Positions 35,848 to 48,759 of a stretch of DNA of 64,000 nt are shown piece after piece. Location: NCBI GenBank assembly GCA_009741485.1, contig CM019219.1, positions 5,746,694 to 5,810,693 on the forward strand, in the 5' to 3' direction. Position numbers and translations under genes: made by a program. This DNA is from Malurus cyaneus samueli (taxonomy: Eukaryota; Chordata; Aves; Passeriformes; Maluridae). The notes beneath the pieces were generated by a model, which was not told the DNA's origin, made no database searches, and saw nothing but the letters and a program-made list of their open reading frames with translations. Position 1 is the stretch's first letter, and the number at the start of each line of letters is the position of its first letter.

Positions 35848-38590
35848 CACCCGCAATTATTTCCTCCCTCACAACCACATATTCCATATTCCTCTGGAAT
35901 ATGAGCTCCCCTGACACCTCCTGTTCTTCCCACTGTGCCCTCACACCTCACACTGCTGGCATGGAGAGAGAAATGCACTGACTGGCAGTGTAGGGAGTGT
36001 TGGATACTCCAGGGAAGGTTTTTCTTTCTTTGTATCCATCTTGAAAAGTCTCAGCTTTTTCTTGAGTCGAGTGCTTGAGCTTGTAACCTCTGGGAATATT
36101 TGAGAGCACTCAGGACTAACATCCTGACACTGCACAGAATGCTAAGTGGATTCAAACATGTCCAGGACTCTCACCCTGAATAGGAGAATTTCCTATTTCG
36201 TTCTTTGCTCACACCAAAGCCAAGAAAGTGGTCCCATCACTTCACTTATGAGAGAAAAGCACTCTCATATGCCCCAGGCCCAGCCAAGGCTTGGCTGTTG
36301 GTTTCATTCCTCCTCTTCCTTTTTAACAGCAGAAAGTCCCTCAGTCAGGAAACACCTTTGATGGGAATCTTTTTAACCTGGTAACTAAACACAGGACCAG
36401 TCTTTGTCCCCTCACGAGCTAACCTGACACTTCATTCCCTCTCCCACACCCCAAATCATTGCCTGGCTGGAAAGACCTCACTTTGCCTTCTTCTTCCACA
36501 AATCTGAGCAGCCACAACAGCCTGGAAGGAGCAGAGCTCCCTGCAAATGAGCAGATATCATCCTTCCTGCCTCGGGAACTGGTGATATCTTCCCTGTCCC
36601 AGAGTTTGCCCCAGCAGCCAGGACTGCAGCTCGTGTGGAGGCTTTGGCTGCTGCAAAGCTGAGGTTTCCAGCACAGCAGAGCTTTGTGGCAGGCACTCCT
36701 CCTGCTCCTGCTGCTCTCTGAAACACGTTCTAAGTGAGAAAACACTTGGGGCTGCGAGGGGAAGCTGCTCTAGACAGACAACACTCCTCCAGACCCTTCC
36801 CAAAGAGCCACAGAAAAGAAAATCCAAACGCTGAGGAGAAAGAGCAACAATTCCCAACCAGGGTGGGGAGGGCTTTGCAAACACACCCACCTGGCTGCTC
36901 ATTTTTTGGGTGGCTCCTCTGGGTGCTGTGACACCTCTTCAGGGCATTGGAACCAGCAGAAAGGTGGGAATCACCCCAAGCCACCACGGCACAAAACCCC
37001 AGGTTCCCAGATAAACAGAGGGGATTACTGAGGTTCAGCTGAGAGTCAAAGTCTTTACTGAGTTAATGTAGTGTACTTAATGCTGGAATAGTGGAGACTA
37101 TCTCAGCACAGTAGCTCATTTTAGGGCAAACCAGCTCCCCGTAGAGAGATCAGAAAGCTGCTTCTCAGGAATTTAATTAACATTGGAGTATGTGAGATTA
37201 TGTGCTGTATGAAAGCTGAGCAACATGATTGGTGTCAACTGAGTGATTCTGCACTTGAACTGGCAAAAAACCCATGCAGATTCAGGATGACGGGTCTGCT
37301 TTGCTCTTAAAAATTGTTTATGCTTTATTATTATTAATGCCACACCATAGGTACATTTGCAGTTTGAAAGAGGGGATTCTAAAACCCCAAATATGAGGAG
37401 AAACTTTTGGCCATGAATATCCACCAGCACGCATGTGAGGCTGTCTCTGTTAGCACAGACCCTCTCAATATTCAGCCTGCAAAATACTAATGAAAAAGCA
37501 AATATATTGATTTTATTTTCAATATCATAGACAAGTTCAGTCAGAGAGAACACAGATATAAACTCATCCTCTGCAGCCTGTGGAATTGGCCAAGTATTAT
37601 GGATAACATTGAGGTCAAGTGTGTATCTGGAAGAGCTCCCAGGTCCTTAAGGACTGAAACACCCCAAAGTACCCTGCTTACAGCATTTTCTGCCCTCAGC
37701 CACCCATGGCACTTTACAAACCACAGGCAGGAGTCTGTGAGATGCCCACAATCAGACACCTCTTTCTGCCTGCTCTCCCTGGCAATCAGACTGGGCACGG
37801 TCTCATGACAGCGGAGTTTCTGGAGCATCAGGCTGAATTTCCCATCACTTATTTTCATCCCAATTTTCCTAATGACACGAAGCAATTTCTCTTCCCCTTT
37901 TGTGCAAAGTAATCTTAGAAGAGTTTTAACTCCATTACCCTACCACTCATTAGTCGTTGTGGATTTGAGGGGTGGAAGACACTTTCACAGATGGGTGTGC
38001 CTTGGGACAACATTGAGTGGACGCTTCTCAAATTTCTTTCAGTTCTGCTGATTTCCTTTATCTCTAAGCAGGAAAACATGAACTTTTCCAATCCTGTCCC
38101 ACCCATTTCAGCTAATAAACCATTAATTGCTTACCCTTTGTTTTGCTGGCCCTTTTGACATTATAGCAGTCACGGGAATAGCTCTCAAATGTCTTTTAGT
38201 GAATCAGTAAACAACATTTTGCCACCTCAGTGGGGGTCACTCATTCAGTATCTGAGCCCGTGTATCTTAATATATTTAATTAGTTTAAGATATAATTCCT
38301 CAGTGGTGTGATCTTGTTTGGATTGATGGGTAAAACCTCCCTGTGAAAGCACCTTCTGCAAAATATTTGGGGTTGGGAAAAAAATGCATGCAGAATTGCC
38401 CACATTTTCTGAGAAATATCTTATAAAAATTGAGTGTGGAATGAAATGTCTCCTTCCTCTCTACTCAATAACAAAGAAAAATCTTGTAGCACATCTGAGT
38501 GAGCCATCTGAGCCATGGTGGAATGAACTCTGAGGATTCTCCTGGGGACTGCGTGCTCTTGCCGAGACTGCCTGGCACCCAGACTGCCCA

Positions 38591-38613
38591 CTGCTGCTGC
38601 TGCTGCTGCTGCT
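38591..38613. repeat. (CTG)n microsatellite
   Basis: About seven and a half CTG units. The minus-strand frame reads a short Gln or Ser run but belongs to no recognisable gene. Confidence 0.85.
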
Positions 38614-39426
38614 CAGACTGCAGGCAAAAAGCCATCTGAATGGCACTGGCCTTCTCCAGGGTCACTTGGGAGTCTGAGATACATGGGTGGAGCAGCTCAG
38701 CTGCAGGATGAGTGCAGGTTCAGCCAGGGTTATTGTTTGAGTCCTGCCAGGCAGCCGAGGATGGTTGTGTCTCATTCTAAGAGATGGGGCTTTAGGTTAC
38801 AGCATTTAGGGATTTCACTTTTGGCTGAACAAAAGGACATCAGAAACATGACAGAAATGAAATGCTGAGCAGCTGAGAGGTGCAGAGATGAGCCCTGAAG
38901 GTCCTGCACACACAGAGGAGGAAGGAGGCAGGGCTGGAGGTGACCACATGTCCCCATGAAGGAATGAGTGCTGGCAGTGCTGGTCAGGAGGAGAAGCATG
39001 ATCTCCTGGATCTGACAGCATTGAGCATCTTCCCTCAGTCACTGTCCCCCCAAAACAGCAAGAGGGAAGGGGGGATGGAGCACAGCAGCCAGATCTCAGC
39101 TGAGGGGTTTGTCCACATGCAGGGCTCTGTCTGGAAAACAAGCACCCCAAAACAACAGAGCTGCCAGCAGTGCTCAGCATGCAGCAAGAGGAAGATTCAA
39201 CAGGATGCCTTGTGGACATGGCTGCCTTTTCCTCATTTTTCTGGGCTAGCTGCTGATGGAAGGAGAGCTGCAGTGGTAGCCATTCTGTGCTGTCCTCTTG
39301 CACACTCTTCAGGAGTTGGTGCTCAGCTCTTATCTCTACCCAGCAATCCCATGGCATCACCTCACTTCAGCTGTTGGGTATCACATGGAACCTGCCAGGA
39401 TTTCTCAGTCTGTACGCCAGGACCTT

Positions 39427-39450
39427 CTTTTTCTTTCTTTCTTTCTTTCC
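39427..39450. repeat. (TTTC)n microsatellite
   Basis: About five TTTC units within a pyrimidine stretch. Confidence 0.8.
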
Positions 39451-40264
39451 TAAGGAAATATCTGGTCACAAATCTGAATAATTTGTCAGAATAATTTGAT
39501 CCCAATGACTGAAACCCCTGTCTGAAATGCTTACCCCTAAACAGACCCCATCAGATCACATTTGCACATCAGCTTCTCTGGCTGGTGAACCACATCAGAG
39601 GCACAGCACAGAATGAGGGCACAAACCCCATCATCTCCTTTCAAAATTCCATAATTCCCAGCTGGAGACACACAGGACCTGCTCCAGCAAATCTTATCAG
39701 ATCAGGGTCCCCTCAACAAAATATTGCTGCCATAACTGCATTGGTAAAATGTGCCCAACCCAAATCTTCTCTTTGCCAGCAAAAACACTGCCCCAGAGCT
39801 CACCAAGCTACCAGGCTGGCGTCACTATTCATGGTCAAATTGCTGCAGGTTGGATGGGGCATCTCAAATTCAGGAGTTCTGGGCATAACTGAGGTTTGTT
39901 TCCAAATACATGAAAGGGTTGCTATAGTACAGAGAGGCTCTCCTTCCTGAAATTTTGTTTCAACAGTGCATAGAATCTCTCTTCTTCCTTACAGTCAGAT
40001 GTTTACAAAAGCAAAAGTATCTTGGGAAGTGCCCTTTGTAGATTTGGACCTTTCTGTCCCTTCTGAAATGATCAGAATCTTTGTTCATTAATTTGAGACT
40101 GAAGCTGTCTGCAGTCCAACACTAATAGCAGAAATGTGCAATTTACACCAATTAAGCATTCAACTTAATGCCTTTATATAGCTGTTTTGTAGCAGAATTT
40201 GGTCAGATTCTGCTTTCTTTTAAACTCTTGTAACACAGTTTAATGGGTATGAAAGCAGAATTAG

Positions 40265-40303
40265 CTTTTCTTTTTTCTTTTTTCTTTTTTCTTTTTTTTT
40301 TTT
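40265..40303. repeat. (TTTTTTC)n pyrimidine microsatellite
   Basis: Four units of CTTTTTT with a terminal T-run. Low-complexity DNA without coding content. Confidence 0.8.
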
Positions 40304-40671
40304 AATAAGCCATTGTAGACAGTCTAGCTGTAGACTCATCACTCACACCATATTTCTGTCTCCTGCTTGGCTTCAATTTTACTTTACTGTCCCAGAACTC
40401 GCTGTTCTCTGCAAGGAGAAATGTGTAACACATACAAGAGGCAAAACTACAGAAGGAAATCCTAGGCCAGAACAGAAATCAATTTTAAAGATATGTTTCA
40501 AAATGGCCAAGTTGAGCACTCAGAGGTAAAAGGCTCTGCTAAGGCTGAACACATTCCCTTATGCATTTACATGGAGTTAATGTCTTTAATTTACATAAAA
40601 CCATCACAAATCTTCATTGCCAGCCAAACTGTTTCCCAGATCAACTGCACATAAATTCATAGGATAAGAGA

Positions 40672-40905
40672 GAGTGACTTTAAGCTGAAGGGGGGTAATT
40701 TTAGGTCATATATTAGGACGAAATTCTTTATTGTGAGCATGGTGAGGCACTGGCGGCTGCCAGGGGAGCTGTGGATGCTCCATCCATGGAAATGTTCAGG
40801 TTTGATGTGGCTTTGAGCAGCATGGTGTAGTGGAAGGTGGGAGGTTGCAAACAGATGATCTTTAAGGTCCTTTTCAACACAAACCCTTCGATGGTTCTGT
40901 GAAGA
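40672..40905 (+). mobile_element. CR1-type LINE 3' end fragment
   Basis: Sense-orientation CR1 3' end: GGTCATATATTAGGACGAAA, TTGTGAGCATGGTGAGGCAC, GGAGCTGTGGATGCTCCATC, then GATGATCTTTAAGGTCCTTT and the closing GATGGTTCTGTGAAGAG. It is about 230 bases long, 5'-truncated and moderately diverged. Confidence 0.88.
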
Positions 40906-41027
40906 GACACGCTTTGGCAAAAATTACCTTTTTTCTTGCAGAATCCCATTGCAAAGTGGTTCCTAAACAGGATGCCATGTCACAGGGGCGTGGAACAGCC
41001 ACCCCAGGGCAGCAGCAGGATCCACCC

Positions 41028-41088
41028 AGCCCCACACCTCTGCCCCACAGCTCTGCCCCACACCTCTGCCCCACACCTCTCCTCCATC
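41028..41088. repeat. 13-bp minisatellite
   Basis: About four to five units of a 13-bp repeat, consensus CCTCTGCCCCACA, in a C-rich stretch. Confidence 0.8.
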
Positions 41089-41275
41089 AGCAGCTGCTCA
41101 CAAAGAGCAGGAGTACCAGGCAGGCTGCAGTGATATTTTCCCAGGATAGCCTTTTACCCTCAACCAATTTGCAGCTCATGGGCTTCCTGAGCCAAAGACG
41201 GGATTTCTATGGCAAGGAAACCTTTTCACGTATTTCCAAACCCTTGAAAGAAACAGGAGTTGATCGAGGGGTGGC

Positions 41276-41712
41276 ACCTGCCGGGAAACCTGCCCGTTAT
41301 CCACCTGAGGTCCCGTTTCTTAGGAGAATGGCTGGAATTTGCCCAAGGAGCCGGAGACGGGAGAGAGGAGGAGGGAGGAGGAGGGATGGATGCTCCTACC
41401 CCGGGCAGGGCCGGTTCGGGTGCTCGTTATCCACCTTCGGTCCCTTTTCCCAGGAGAGATGGATGGAATTTGCAGAAGGTGCCGGAGATGGGAGGGAGGA
41501 AGGAGGAAGGAGGAAGGAGGAGGAGGGATGGATGTTCCTGCCCGGGGCCGGGCCGGTTCGGGTGCCCGTTATCCACCTGCGGTCCCATTTCCCGGGAGAG
41601 ATGGCTGGAATTTGCCAAAGGAGCCGGAGATGGGAAGGAGGGAGGAAGGAGGAAGGAGGAAGGAGCAGGGAGGATGGATGGATGCTCCTGCTCGGCGCCG
41701 GCCGCCAGAGGG
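41276..41712. repeat. Three-copy GC-rich tandem repeat (unit about 130-142 bp)
   Basis: Three consecutive copies begin near 41293, 41423 and 41565. Each has the order CGTTATCCACCT, then GGTCCC, then GGAGAGATGGCTGGAATTTG, then a GGA/GGAA purine run of variable length, then GGATGGATGCTCCTGC. The period is 130 then 142 bases, the difference lying in the GGAA run. Open frames in all three plus frames and several minus frames are products of this repeat, not genes. Confidence 0.92.
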
Positions 41713-41718
41713 TGCCCG
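41699..41718 (+). promoter_or_regulatory. CTCF-like motif in a CpG-rich patch
   Basis: CGGCCGCCAGAGGGTGCCCG closely follows the CTCF core in forward orientation. It lies at the junction of the tandem repeat and a CpG-dense stretch (41690-41850). Motif match only; binding not shown. Confidence 0.4.
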
Positions 41719-41956
41719 GAGCCCGCGGGCCGAGCGCTCCCGGAGCCCAGCCCCGCATCCCGACGGGAGCTCCGGCCCCGGGACAGCCCAAAGGCTCGGC
41801 CACACCAGCTCAGGGACATCCAGCGCCTCTGGCAGCCCAGCACGGCCCGCTCAGCCTCTGTAGAGTGTCTTTGCCCTGGTCCAAAGCTGTCTGAAAAGCG
41901 AGGCAGGAATTGCAGGAGGGATGGAGTGGGAATTTTTTGTGAGAGAGTGGAGCGGC

Positions 41957-42207
41957 AGGACAAGGGGGAATGGCTTCAGACTGAAAGAAAGTAGGTTTAG
42001 ATTAGATATCTGGGGAAAATCGGTGCTCTGAGGGTGGTGATGCACCAGAAGAGGTGTCCCAGGAAAATTGCCCCATCCCCAGAGCAGTTCAAGGCCAGGT
42101 TCAGTGAAGCTCTGAAAGGTTCTCCCGTCCTTGGCAGGATTTTGGAAATTTCTGGTCTCTAAGGTCCCTTCCAACCCAGCCCATTTTACAATTCTACGAT
42201 TCTGTGC
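41957..42207 (+). mobile_element. CR1-type LINE 3' end fragment
   Basis: Sense CR1 3' end: GGCTTCAGACTGAAAGAAAG, TAGGTTTAGATTAGATATCT, CAGTTCAAGGCCAGGTTCAG, then AAGGTCCCTTCCAACCCAGC and ATTCTACGATTCTGTG. Same orientation as the copy at 40,672-40,905, about 1.05 kb away. Confidence 0.92.
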
Positions 42208-42209
42208 TA

Positions 42210-45200
42210 GCAGTGAGCTGCTACAAATACGCTGATGAATTCTTGGCACCAAATACACACGTAATCATTTGTGACCTCCCTTAAACATTGCTTTATGGAC
42301 CCCCACTACAAAACCAGTCGGTGCTGGGTGGATGTGACCAGATGAATGTTCTGAGGGACTCGATCTTCAGCAGCTGTGAACAGTAGCAAGAGGACAGGCA
42401 GCAGCCTGGGATAGTTTGAGGTACACTGGGGGCACTGTGCCACTTGTGTTCTCACCATCGCTCCCCTGGGCATCCTGGCTTTTTTTCTGGGAGTTCCTGT
42501 TTGCAGGACAGTCCTTGCTTTTGCAGGCAATGGGGGATAGAGAGTAAAAGGAAATCTCCAGGTTTTGCAGGTGTACCTCTGGTGAACAGCCTGCAGCCAT
42601 CCAGACAGTTTGAGGAGTGTCATTTTAACCACCAAAAACCACAAGTGCTCTACCTCCCTTGCCAAGAGAAAGAGCCTCTCGTTTCACATCCTCCTCACCA
42701 GCTCTCCCCACTGTCAACACAGAACGCTCCCCGGAGCCACCTCCCTGTCACACGGAGCTGTGCAGGCCCTGCACTGGTGCCAGGGATGGAGAACCTTCCC
42801 CTTGTGCTGCTGTTCCACAGGGAAAGGAGCAGCTGCAGCTCCTCTGTGCTGTGCCATGGGTACACGGGAGCCAAACCCAAGTCATCTCTGAGGGGGAATT
42901 TCTCAGCTCTGCAGATGAAACAGTGATGAGCTCCAAGGGATCTGCATTATGAAGTTCCTAGATTGGAAAATGGCTCACTCCCAAAGGACACAGAACTGGT
43001 GCAGCCCTTGTCCCCTCAAACTCCCACAGCCCCAGCCAAAATGACAACTCCTGGGCCTGTTTCAAACTGGCATTTTCTGGGATAAGCACCACACCTGAAT
43101 TTCTTCAGAAACGCCCTCAACAGGGAGATGTGTCTCTCCACATCAGTTGATTTTTACACTTTTTCAAGCCAGCTCAGAAAACTGAAGGCACTTAACAGCA
43201 CCCAGGGACAATTTGGGTGTTTCTGACACTCCAATGGGTCGCATTCACCCTCATGCTAAGTCTGGTTTAGTCACTTTTAGCTAAAAGGTTACACACAGTC
43301 TTCCACCTTAAAGTCTCTTTGAGTATTTCACAATATCATTACTTTCTTGGCAAACTTCAAGCTCTTACAGGAAGATAAATATGAGTCAGGGCATGTAAAG
43401 AAACCAAGAAAAGTCTTAAAAATAGACTAGAGAATATCCTTTCCTCCAGAGCTTCATCAGAGATTAGCTGATCACATCCTCTCAACTGATTTTTTTACTT
43501 ATGGTATCCCTCCAATCACCTTCTTGACAAGCCAAATCCCATTTCTGATTGTTTTTGTCCAATGGAAATGAAACCATGTAAAATGAAAATTAATAATGCG
43601 TGGTTTATTTTCACACAGATGTAATATTTCATGAACTATTCTTTGGATTTTGGCATGAGTTTTAAAATAGGATTCTCAACCTAATCTAAATAAAATGGGA
43701 CATCCATCATTATGGCAGAAACTATGAGGAGAAAAGCTTTTTCTAAGTAGCACTTTCCTTTCTGCAGTGCCTTCTCTTGCCCAGGGATCAGAGATGCTTG
43801 TATTTCCTTTCTTTTGAGCTACAGTTTGATTCATTTCAAAGAGATCCCAGAAGCACTCAGGAAATCACGGATGTCACAGATGGCAGCACCACAGATCTCC
43901 GTTGGAAAGCAGACCTGCCTTATGCCAGCTCGGCCAACAGCTGGGAAAGGGTCCTACCGCAGGGGCTGATCCCTTTTGACGTGTTCTTAGCAAGCAAAAT
44001 GAGAGTGGAGCTCTCCTTTGAACATCTGGGACTGGAAACTGTCCTGAGCAGCCCCACTGAGCAGTCAGGTCCAGGCAGGAGCTTTGCCAGGGCTCTGCTT
44101 TGTGCCAGAGGCATTTGTGGTACCAACACAGGGACTGCATCCATTCTGTCACACGTGTGTGGAGCCTCTTGGATTAACCTTTGCTTGATTACACACCTCA
44201 GGCCAAATGCTTTGAATGCCATGTGAAGGGAATCTGTTTTACAGAGGGTTTTTTTTGCCCCATTCATCCATTCTGCTGAGCTGTCACCCCTGGCCCAGGT
44301 AGGCTTTAGAAGAAAATGCAAAGACTGAATCTAAAAACCACCAATGCACCTGATGGGATTGCCTGTAACATATTTCCCAGCCTTAATGTCTTTTCAAAAG
44401 TCTGTAAAATACAGCATTTGCTGGTGTATTTTTTCCAATAACCACGCTAATTTGCAGTCCCAGTTGTGCACATTGCTCTGGGGCAAGAGGTGTTCTGATT
44501 ATTTCCTTTGTTTATGGTATTAGACTTAAACTATTGTTGATCTTATTGTTCTTATTTGTAACATGTTCGCCTCACTAGGACAGTAATTGTGTCAAGCAAG
44601 TTGGAGTCCAATCTGCAGAGCTGAATATTCAGAACTGCAAAAGAAAGGCTCCAATTTTTCAAGCAGCGGGCATATTACTCCTCCATTTGGATTATTAAAT
44701 TCTAATTATAGCCTGTTGATCCAGTTACAATGTTGTTTGTAAATCTAAATACAGTTCTCTAAAGCCTGCATTTTATTTCTTAACCTGTTGATGCTTAGTA
44801 AAAAACACCGGTGTGCCTAATGGAGCAGGTGGACCCTCACTTGTTTGTGATCGAGCTCTTTTTTTCTCATCTGTATTCCTTTGGATATGTTCAAGAATGA
44901 GTGCTTAACACCAGGAAAAACAATGACCAAAGCATTTCACATAATGCTGGACTCAGCAGGGCTGGGGTCAGGAAGAAATTTTGCCTTAGGTAGCATTGGT
45001 GAGAACTCTCAGACTTTTTGGGAGGAGGGGAAAGGCAGTTGGGTTTGGTTTCCCTGCTCTCAAACTCTTCCGGGAATGGCACCTTAACAATCCCCTCTGA
45101 CCCTGACAATTCTTTCAGTCCCTTCCCTTCTTTTCATGTAATGTTTCCTGTCCTTCCAAACCCTTTTCTTTCCTCTGCCTTCATGAATGTTAAGTGCAAG

Positions 45201-46480
45201 GAAAGCAGAGGATCCCAAGCCAAGTGTGTGAGTGCTGCAGATGGCTCAAAGTCCCTGCAGCTCTGAGCTGTGAGTGTACCTGCAGCATCCTCCCTCACCT
45301 GTAAGAGCAGAAGAGTTTTCAGTGAGAAATTACCATGATGGACAATTGTTTGAGTCCATAAACCATACTCACATCACAGCCTGATTTTTATTCCAAGCCT
45401 ACTTTCAAGCTCCAGTTTGAAGGCACAGCTCCAGGCACTAATGCAGAATGTCACAGCAGTGGGAAGGGCTAGGAAGGGCTTGTGGATTTTGTGACAGGTG
45501 GTGCAGGGGAATTAGCCCAATTCCTACTTTTATCCTTTGCATTCAGAGTCCACTGGGGAAGGAAGGGAGGACACTGCCCTTCCTGATATGAAGAGAAGGT
45601 GTCCTGGAGGTTTTCTGCTGAGGTCTCTGCCCAGGAGGGCTTTGACAGGAGTTTGGGATACAGATGTCAGGACAGTTCCTGCAGGTACCACTCTTCCCAT
45701 GGATCCTTTCCCATGAGATCCACAGGAAAGGAAAGTCACTGGGGTCAGTGTCGTAGTTGAGACGCAGAGCTCCTTCCTCTCCTTCAAACAGCATCTGAGC
45801 CTGCAGTCCTGTCCTGGGCAAGCGTGGAGCAAGGAGTGTGAGGAATGAAAGACACCAGAACATTCCAACAGCTGGGATGAGGATGGAATGGGAGACAGGG
45901 GGGAGTTAGCTGGGGAGCTGAATGCTCACACACACACACATTTCCATGCTGAGATGTGCAAGGCAGGGTGGTGCTCCCTCCTGGGAGGAAACTGTGCCCT
46001 CTCTGCTAAGAGGGCACAGTCTTCAAGCCATGGGAAGGGCCTGTCTGTGGCTCTGCCTGCATCTTTGTCCTCCCTGGGTGGGGACGAGAGGGTTCCATCT
46101 CCTCCAAGCTGTCACTGCATCCTGACACTGCCCCCATGAAGGTGTGAAGGAAACTTTTCACTTCTCAGATGGCTGTGACCAACGGGGAATAAAACTATAG
46201 GGCCCAAGGTCTCTGCCAGGGAATGGACAAGTTAGACTCGAGCAGAGTGAGGGGGCTGCTTCTACAGGGAATGAGGCAGCAAATCCACTTCTCTAGCTGG
46301 GCAGAGTGCAACAGGGTACCGTCAATGCTGCAAGTGAGGGCTGGATGGGGCAAAAAGGCTCTGCCTGACCTTCTGCTGGGTCCCTTGGCTTCATCCCTTC
46401 TGGAACAGCCTCCTTCCCCCACTCTCAGCGAGCATTTAATGGGAAGAAAGAGGCTCTTCCTGTGTTTAGACATTCCCAGC
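42210..46480. other. Intergenic DNA, nothing recognised
   Basis: Mixed-composition intergenic DNA with a short (CA)n at 45929-45940. Open frames of up to 160 codons lack splice context and family resemblance. Confidence 0.5.
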
Positions 46481-46489
46481 AACCAGAGA

Positions 46490-47720
46490 CCCACAGAAGC
46501 CGACCTGAGAGTGAGGGAAGGACCTCGCTCTGCCCGAAGGAGAGGCACTCGTGCAGCTCAAGTGAAAAGTGCCCGAGCAAACAGGTCTCTAAGGATCCCT
46601 GAAAGCCAGAGGGAAAGGATGTAACCCCGGGGATGTCGTGCTGTCGCTTGTCCCTGCACTCCCCGCCGCTGCGGCTGTGGGGTGAAGGTGCTGAGCCGTC
46701 CCCAGCCCGCAGCATCCACCGCCGAACGGGGAGCGCCGAACGCCGCGGGCGAGCCGGGCTCGGGGGACGTCGAGGGAGACAGAGAGGGTGAGAGCAGGGA
46801 ACAGCAACCAGAGAGCCACCCCTGCGACGGGAGGATGGCGACGAGGGAACGGGAGAGGAGGAAGGCGCCGGCTCCGCAGCTCTCGTCCGGCATCCCCGCG
46901 GAGCCCGGAGCCCTGACGGGGCCGCTGCCCGCTGTGAGCGCTCTCCGTGCTGGAACCGCCTGATCCCGGCCAGTCGTGGCGGGGGACAGAGGTTCTTCAC
47001 CCTTCGGGTGCTCCGCTGTCCCGGCCGTGCTGCGGCTCCGAGCCCCACCTGCCCCTCGCAGGGACCCCGGCTCTCCGCTTTGGGCCCCCCAGTTGAGTTT
47101 TGCAGCTCGGAGGGTTGGGACAGGGCGCAAGGGTGGGTTTGCTGCCTCTTGGCTTCGCTGCTGGCTGCAGCGGGGAGTGTTGAGGAGAGGCGCGGAGCGG
47201 AGGGAGGCTCCGGAGTCACCGGCACCGGCGATGCTCCCGCTCCGCGCCGGGGCACCCGCGGCCCGGCCCCGATGTGAGCCCGGCCGGGCCCGCAGGTACC
47301 AGGGACGGGTGTCCGGCCGAGCCTGGGGAGAAAATAAAGACAATGAATGGAAGCCAAACACCCCGCTGGACCGGGCTCCACCGCCGGCGGCGAGGGGAAG
47401 GCGGAGAGATGGAGCCGGGGCAGGTGGGAGCTGACGGGGCTGTCCGCTCGCAGGTTCTCTCCTTGTAGCCATTTCAAGCAGTCACGAAGATGCGTCCGGC
47501 CAGAGGTTAAGCGCCTCTCGGGAGTGGAACTCTCTCTCCATTCTGGCTTTCCACCTGTAAAATAAAAAATAAGGTGGGCGAAGCTCCGGTCTAAAATCGT
47601 GGAAACAAAAGGCCGTTTCCAGGCATCAGCCGGTGCTGGGACCGGCCGGCCCAAATGACGGGAAATGTCCGGGCTGTGTGTCTGGGCTCCCGCTCGGTCC
47701 CGAGGCCGGCACCACCGAAC
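46490..47720. promoter_or_regulatory. CpG island 1 without a recognised exon
   Basis: About 1.2 kb of GC-rich, CpG-dense DNA in AT-rich surroundings. Long open frames exist on both strands (up to 409 codons at 46425-47654, minus), but this is expected where stop codons are rare. The translations are Ser/Pro/Arg/Gly-rich without any domain that I recognise, and competing frames overlap on both strands. Probably a promoter or regulatory island of a developmental gene; by mammalian synteny the nearest gene on this side would be VAX1. No VAX1 sequence was found in it. Confidence 0.6.
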
Positions 47721-48413
47721 TCTCGAATTGGCACAAATAAATTATCTGCCACATCTGATGGCGCGATTCGGTTTGTTCTGTTTAAGTTTTCTTTCCTTTA
47801 CTCGAAAGATACTGGGTTATTCCGTTCGGTGATCCCCTGCCACGCTCCCTGTGCTGCTCTGTCACCCAAAGACCGTCGACGACAGAGAAGAAAACAAATT
47901 TGCTGACAAAATGTGAGCGGAAAAAAATTCAGTGTTTTTTGCTTTTCAGAAATCAGTCCTGGCACCGGCTATGCAGAAAAAAAGTAAAAAAAAAAAAATC
48001 TAAAAAGCAAACGCAAATCTTTTTAAATCGTCTCTCAGCTAAGATGAAATTTGATCGACAGTTATGGGGAAAGATTTTAAAGCAACCGGTAAAGTCTCAA
48101 AAGTTTGCAAAAAAAAAAAAACCAAACAAATCCGTTGAATTATTCAGTAATTCTAGGCTGTTTAATATCGAACTCCGTTTTTAGATGAGGCAATACTTCC
48201 AAATAACAGACCACTACAACCAAAACTGATTTTAGTTGTGCTTCTACTTGCGAGGCACATTATCGAGTGAATAAAATGTGCAGTGGAGGTTTGCAAATCT
48301 CCTTAAAATTCTGTTTGATCAAGATAAATTTCTTTATTTCAGTTGGCAAAGAGTGGGTTACAGCATCCTTCCTCGTTTTCTGTATTTGCCCCCTTTCCTG
48401 CACTATTTTTTAT

Positions 48414-48653
48414 TCTTTCTTTCTTTCTTTCTTTCTTCTTCTCTTCTTTTTCTTCTTTCTTCTTTTCTCTTTTCTTTCTTTCTTTCTTTTTTCTTTCTTT
48501 CTTCTTCTTTCTTTCTTCTTTCTTCTTTCTTTTTCTCTTTCTCTTCTTTTCTTTTCTTTTCTTCTTCTTTCTTTCCTTCTTTCCTCCTTTATATTTCTTT
48601 CTTTTCTCTATCTCTCTCTCTTTATCTCTTTCTGCTTTTTCTTTCTTTCTCCT
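48414..48653. repeat. Polypyrimidine tract 1 (TTTC/CTT-rich, about 240 bp)
   Basis: Nearly pure C+T on the plus strand for about 240 bases, built from CTTT, CTT and TCTC units with a few A interruptions near the end. It creates open frames of Phe/Ser/Leu in all three plus frames that are not genes. Such tracts can form triplex (H-DNA) structures. Confidence 0.93.
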
Positions 48654-48759
48654 GTAATGTTTATACTCTTTTACAACGAGATAAAGGAAAAACTAAAATA
48701 ACTGACATTTCTCTTTTCTTTCCTAGTTTCCTCTTAGCAGAATAAAAGGCAAGCCCACG

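Larger units (their letters stand above)
32480..40671. other. Intergenic DNA upstream of KCNK18
   Basis: AT-rich DNA with no CpG island at the KCNK18 5' end, fitting a tissue-restricted gene. It holds an A-run at 33957-33977, a direct duplication at 35778-35847, a (CTG)n at 38591-38613 and (TTTC)n at 39427-39450. Open frames of up to 184 codons (38940-39494, plus) show no family signal. Confidence 0.55.

Noticed and set aside
40899..41994. 331- and 244-codon plus-strand ORFs
   Set aside because: They span the CR1 edge, the 13-bp minisatellite and the three-copy tandem repeat, and their translations repeat with that unit in shifted frames.
46425..47654. 409-codon and 304-codon minus-strand ORFs in CpG island 1
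   Set aside because: Overlapping frames on both strands, stop-poor because GC-rich, no recognisable domain and biased Ser/Pro/Arg/Gly content; treated as chance frames.
48267..48745. Phe/Ser/Leu-rich ORFs that look like membrane proteins
   Set aside because: Direct translation of TTTC/CTT simple repeats.
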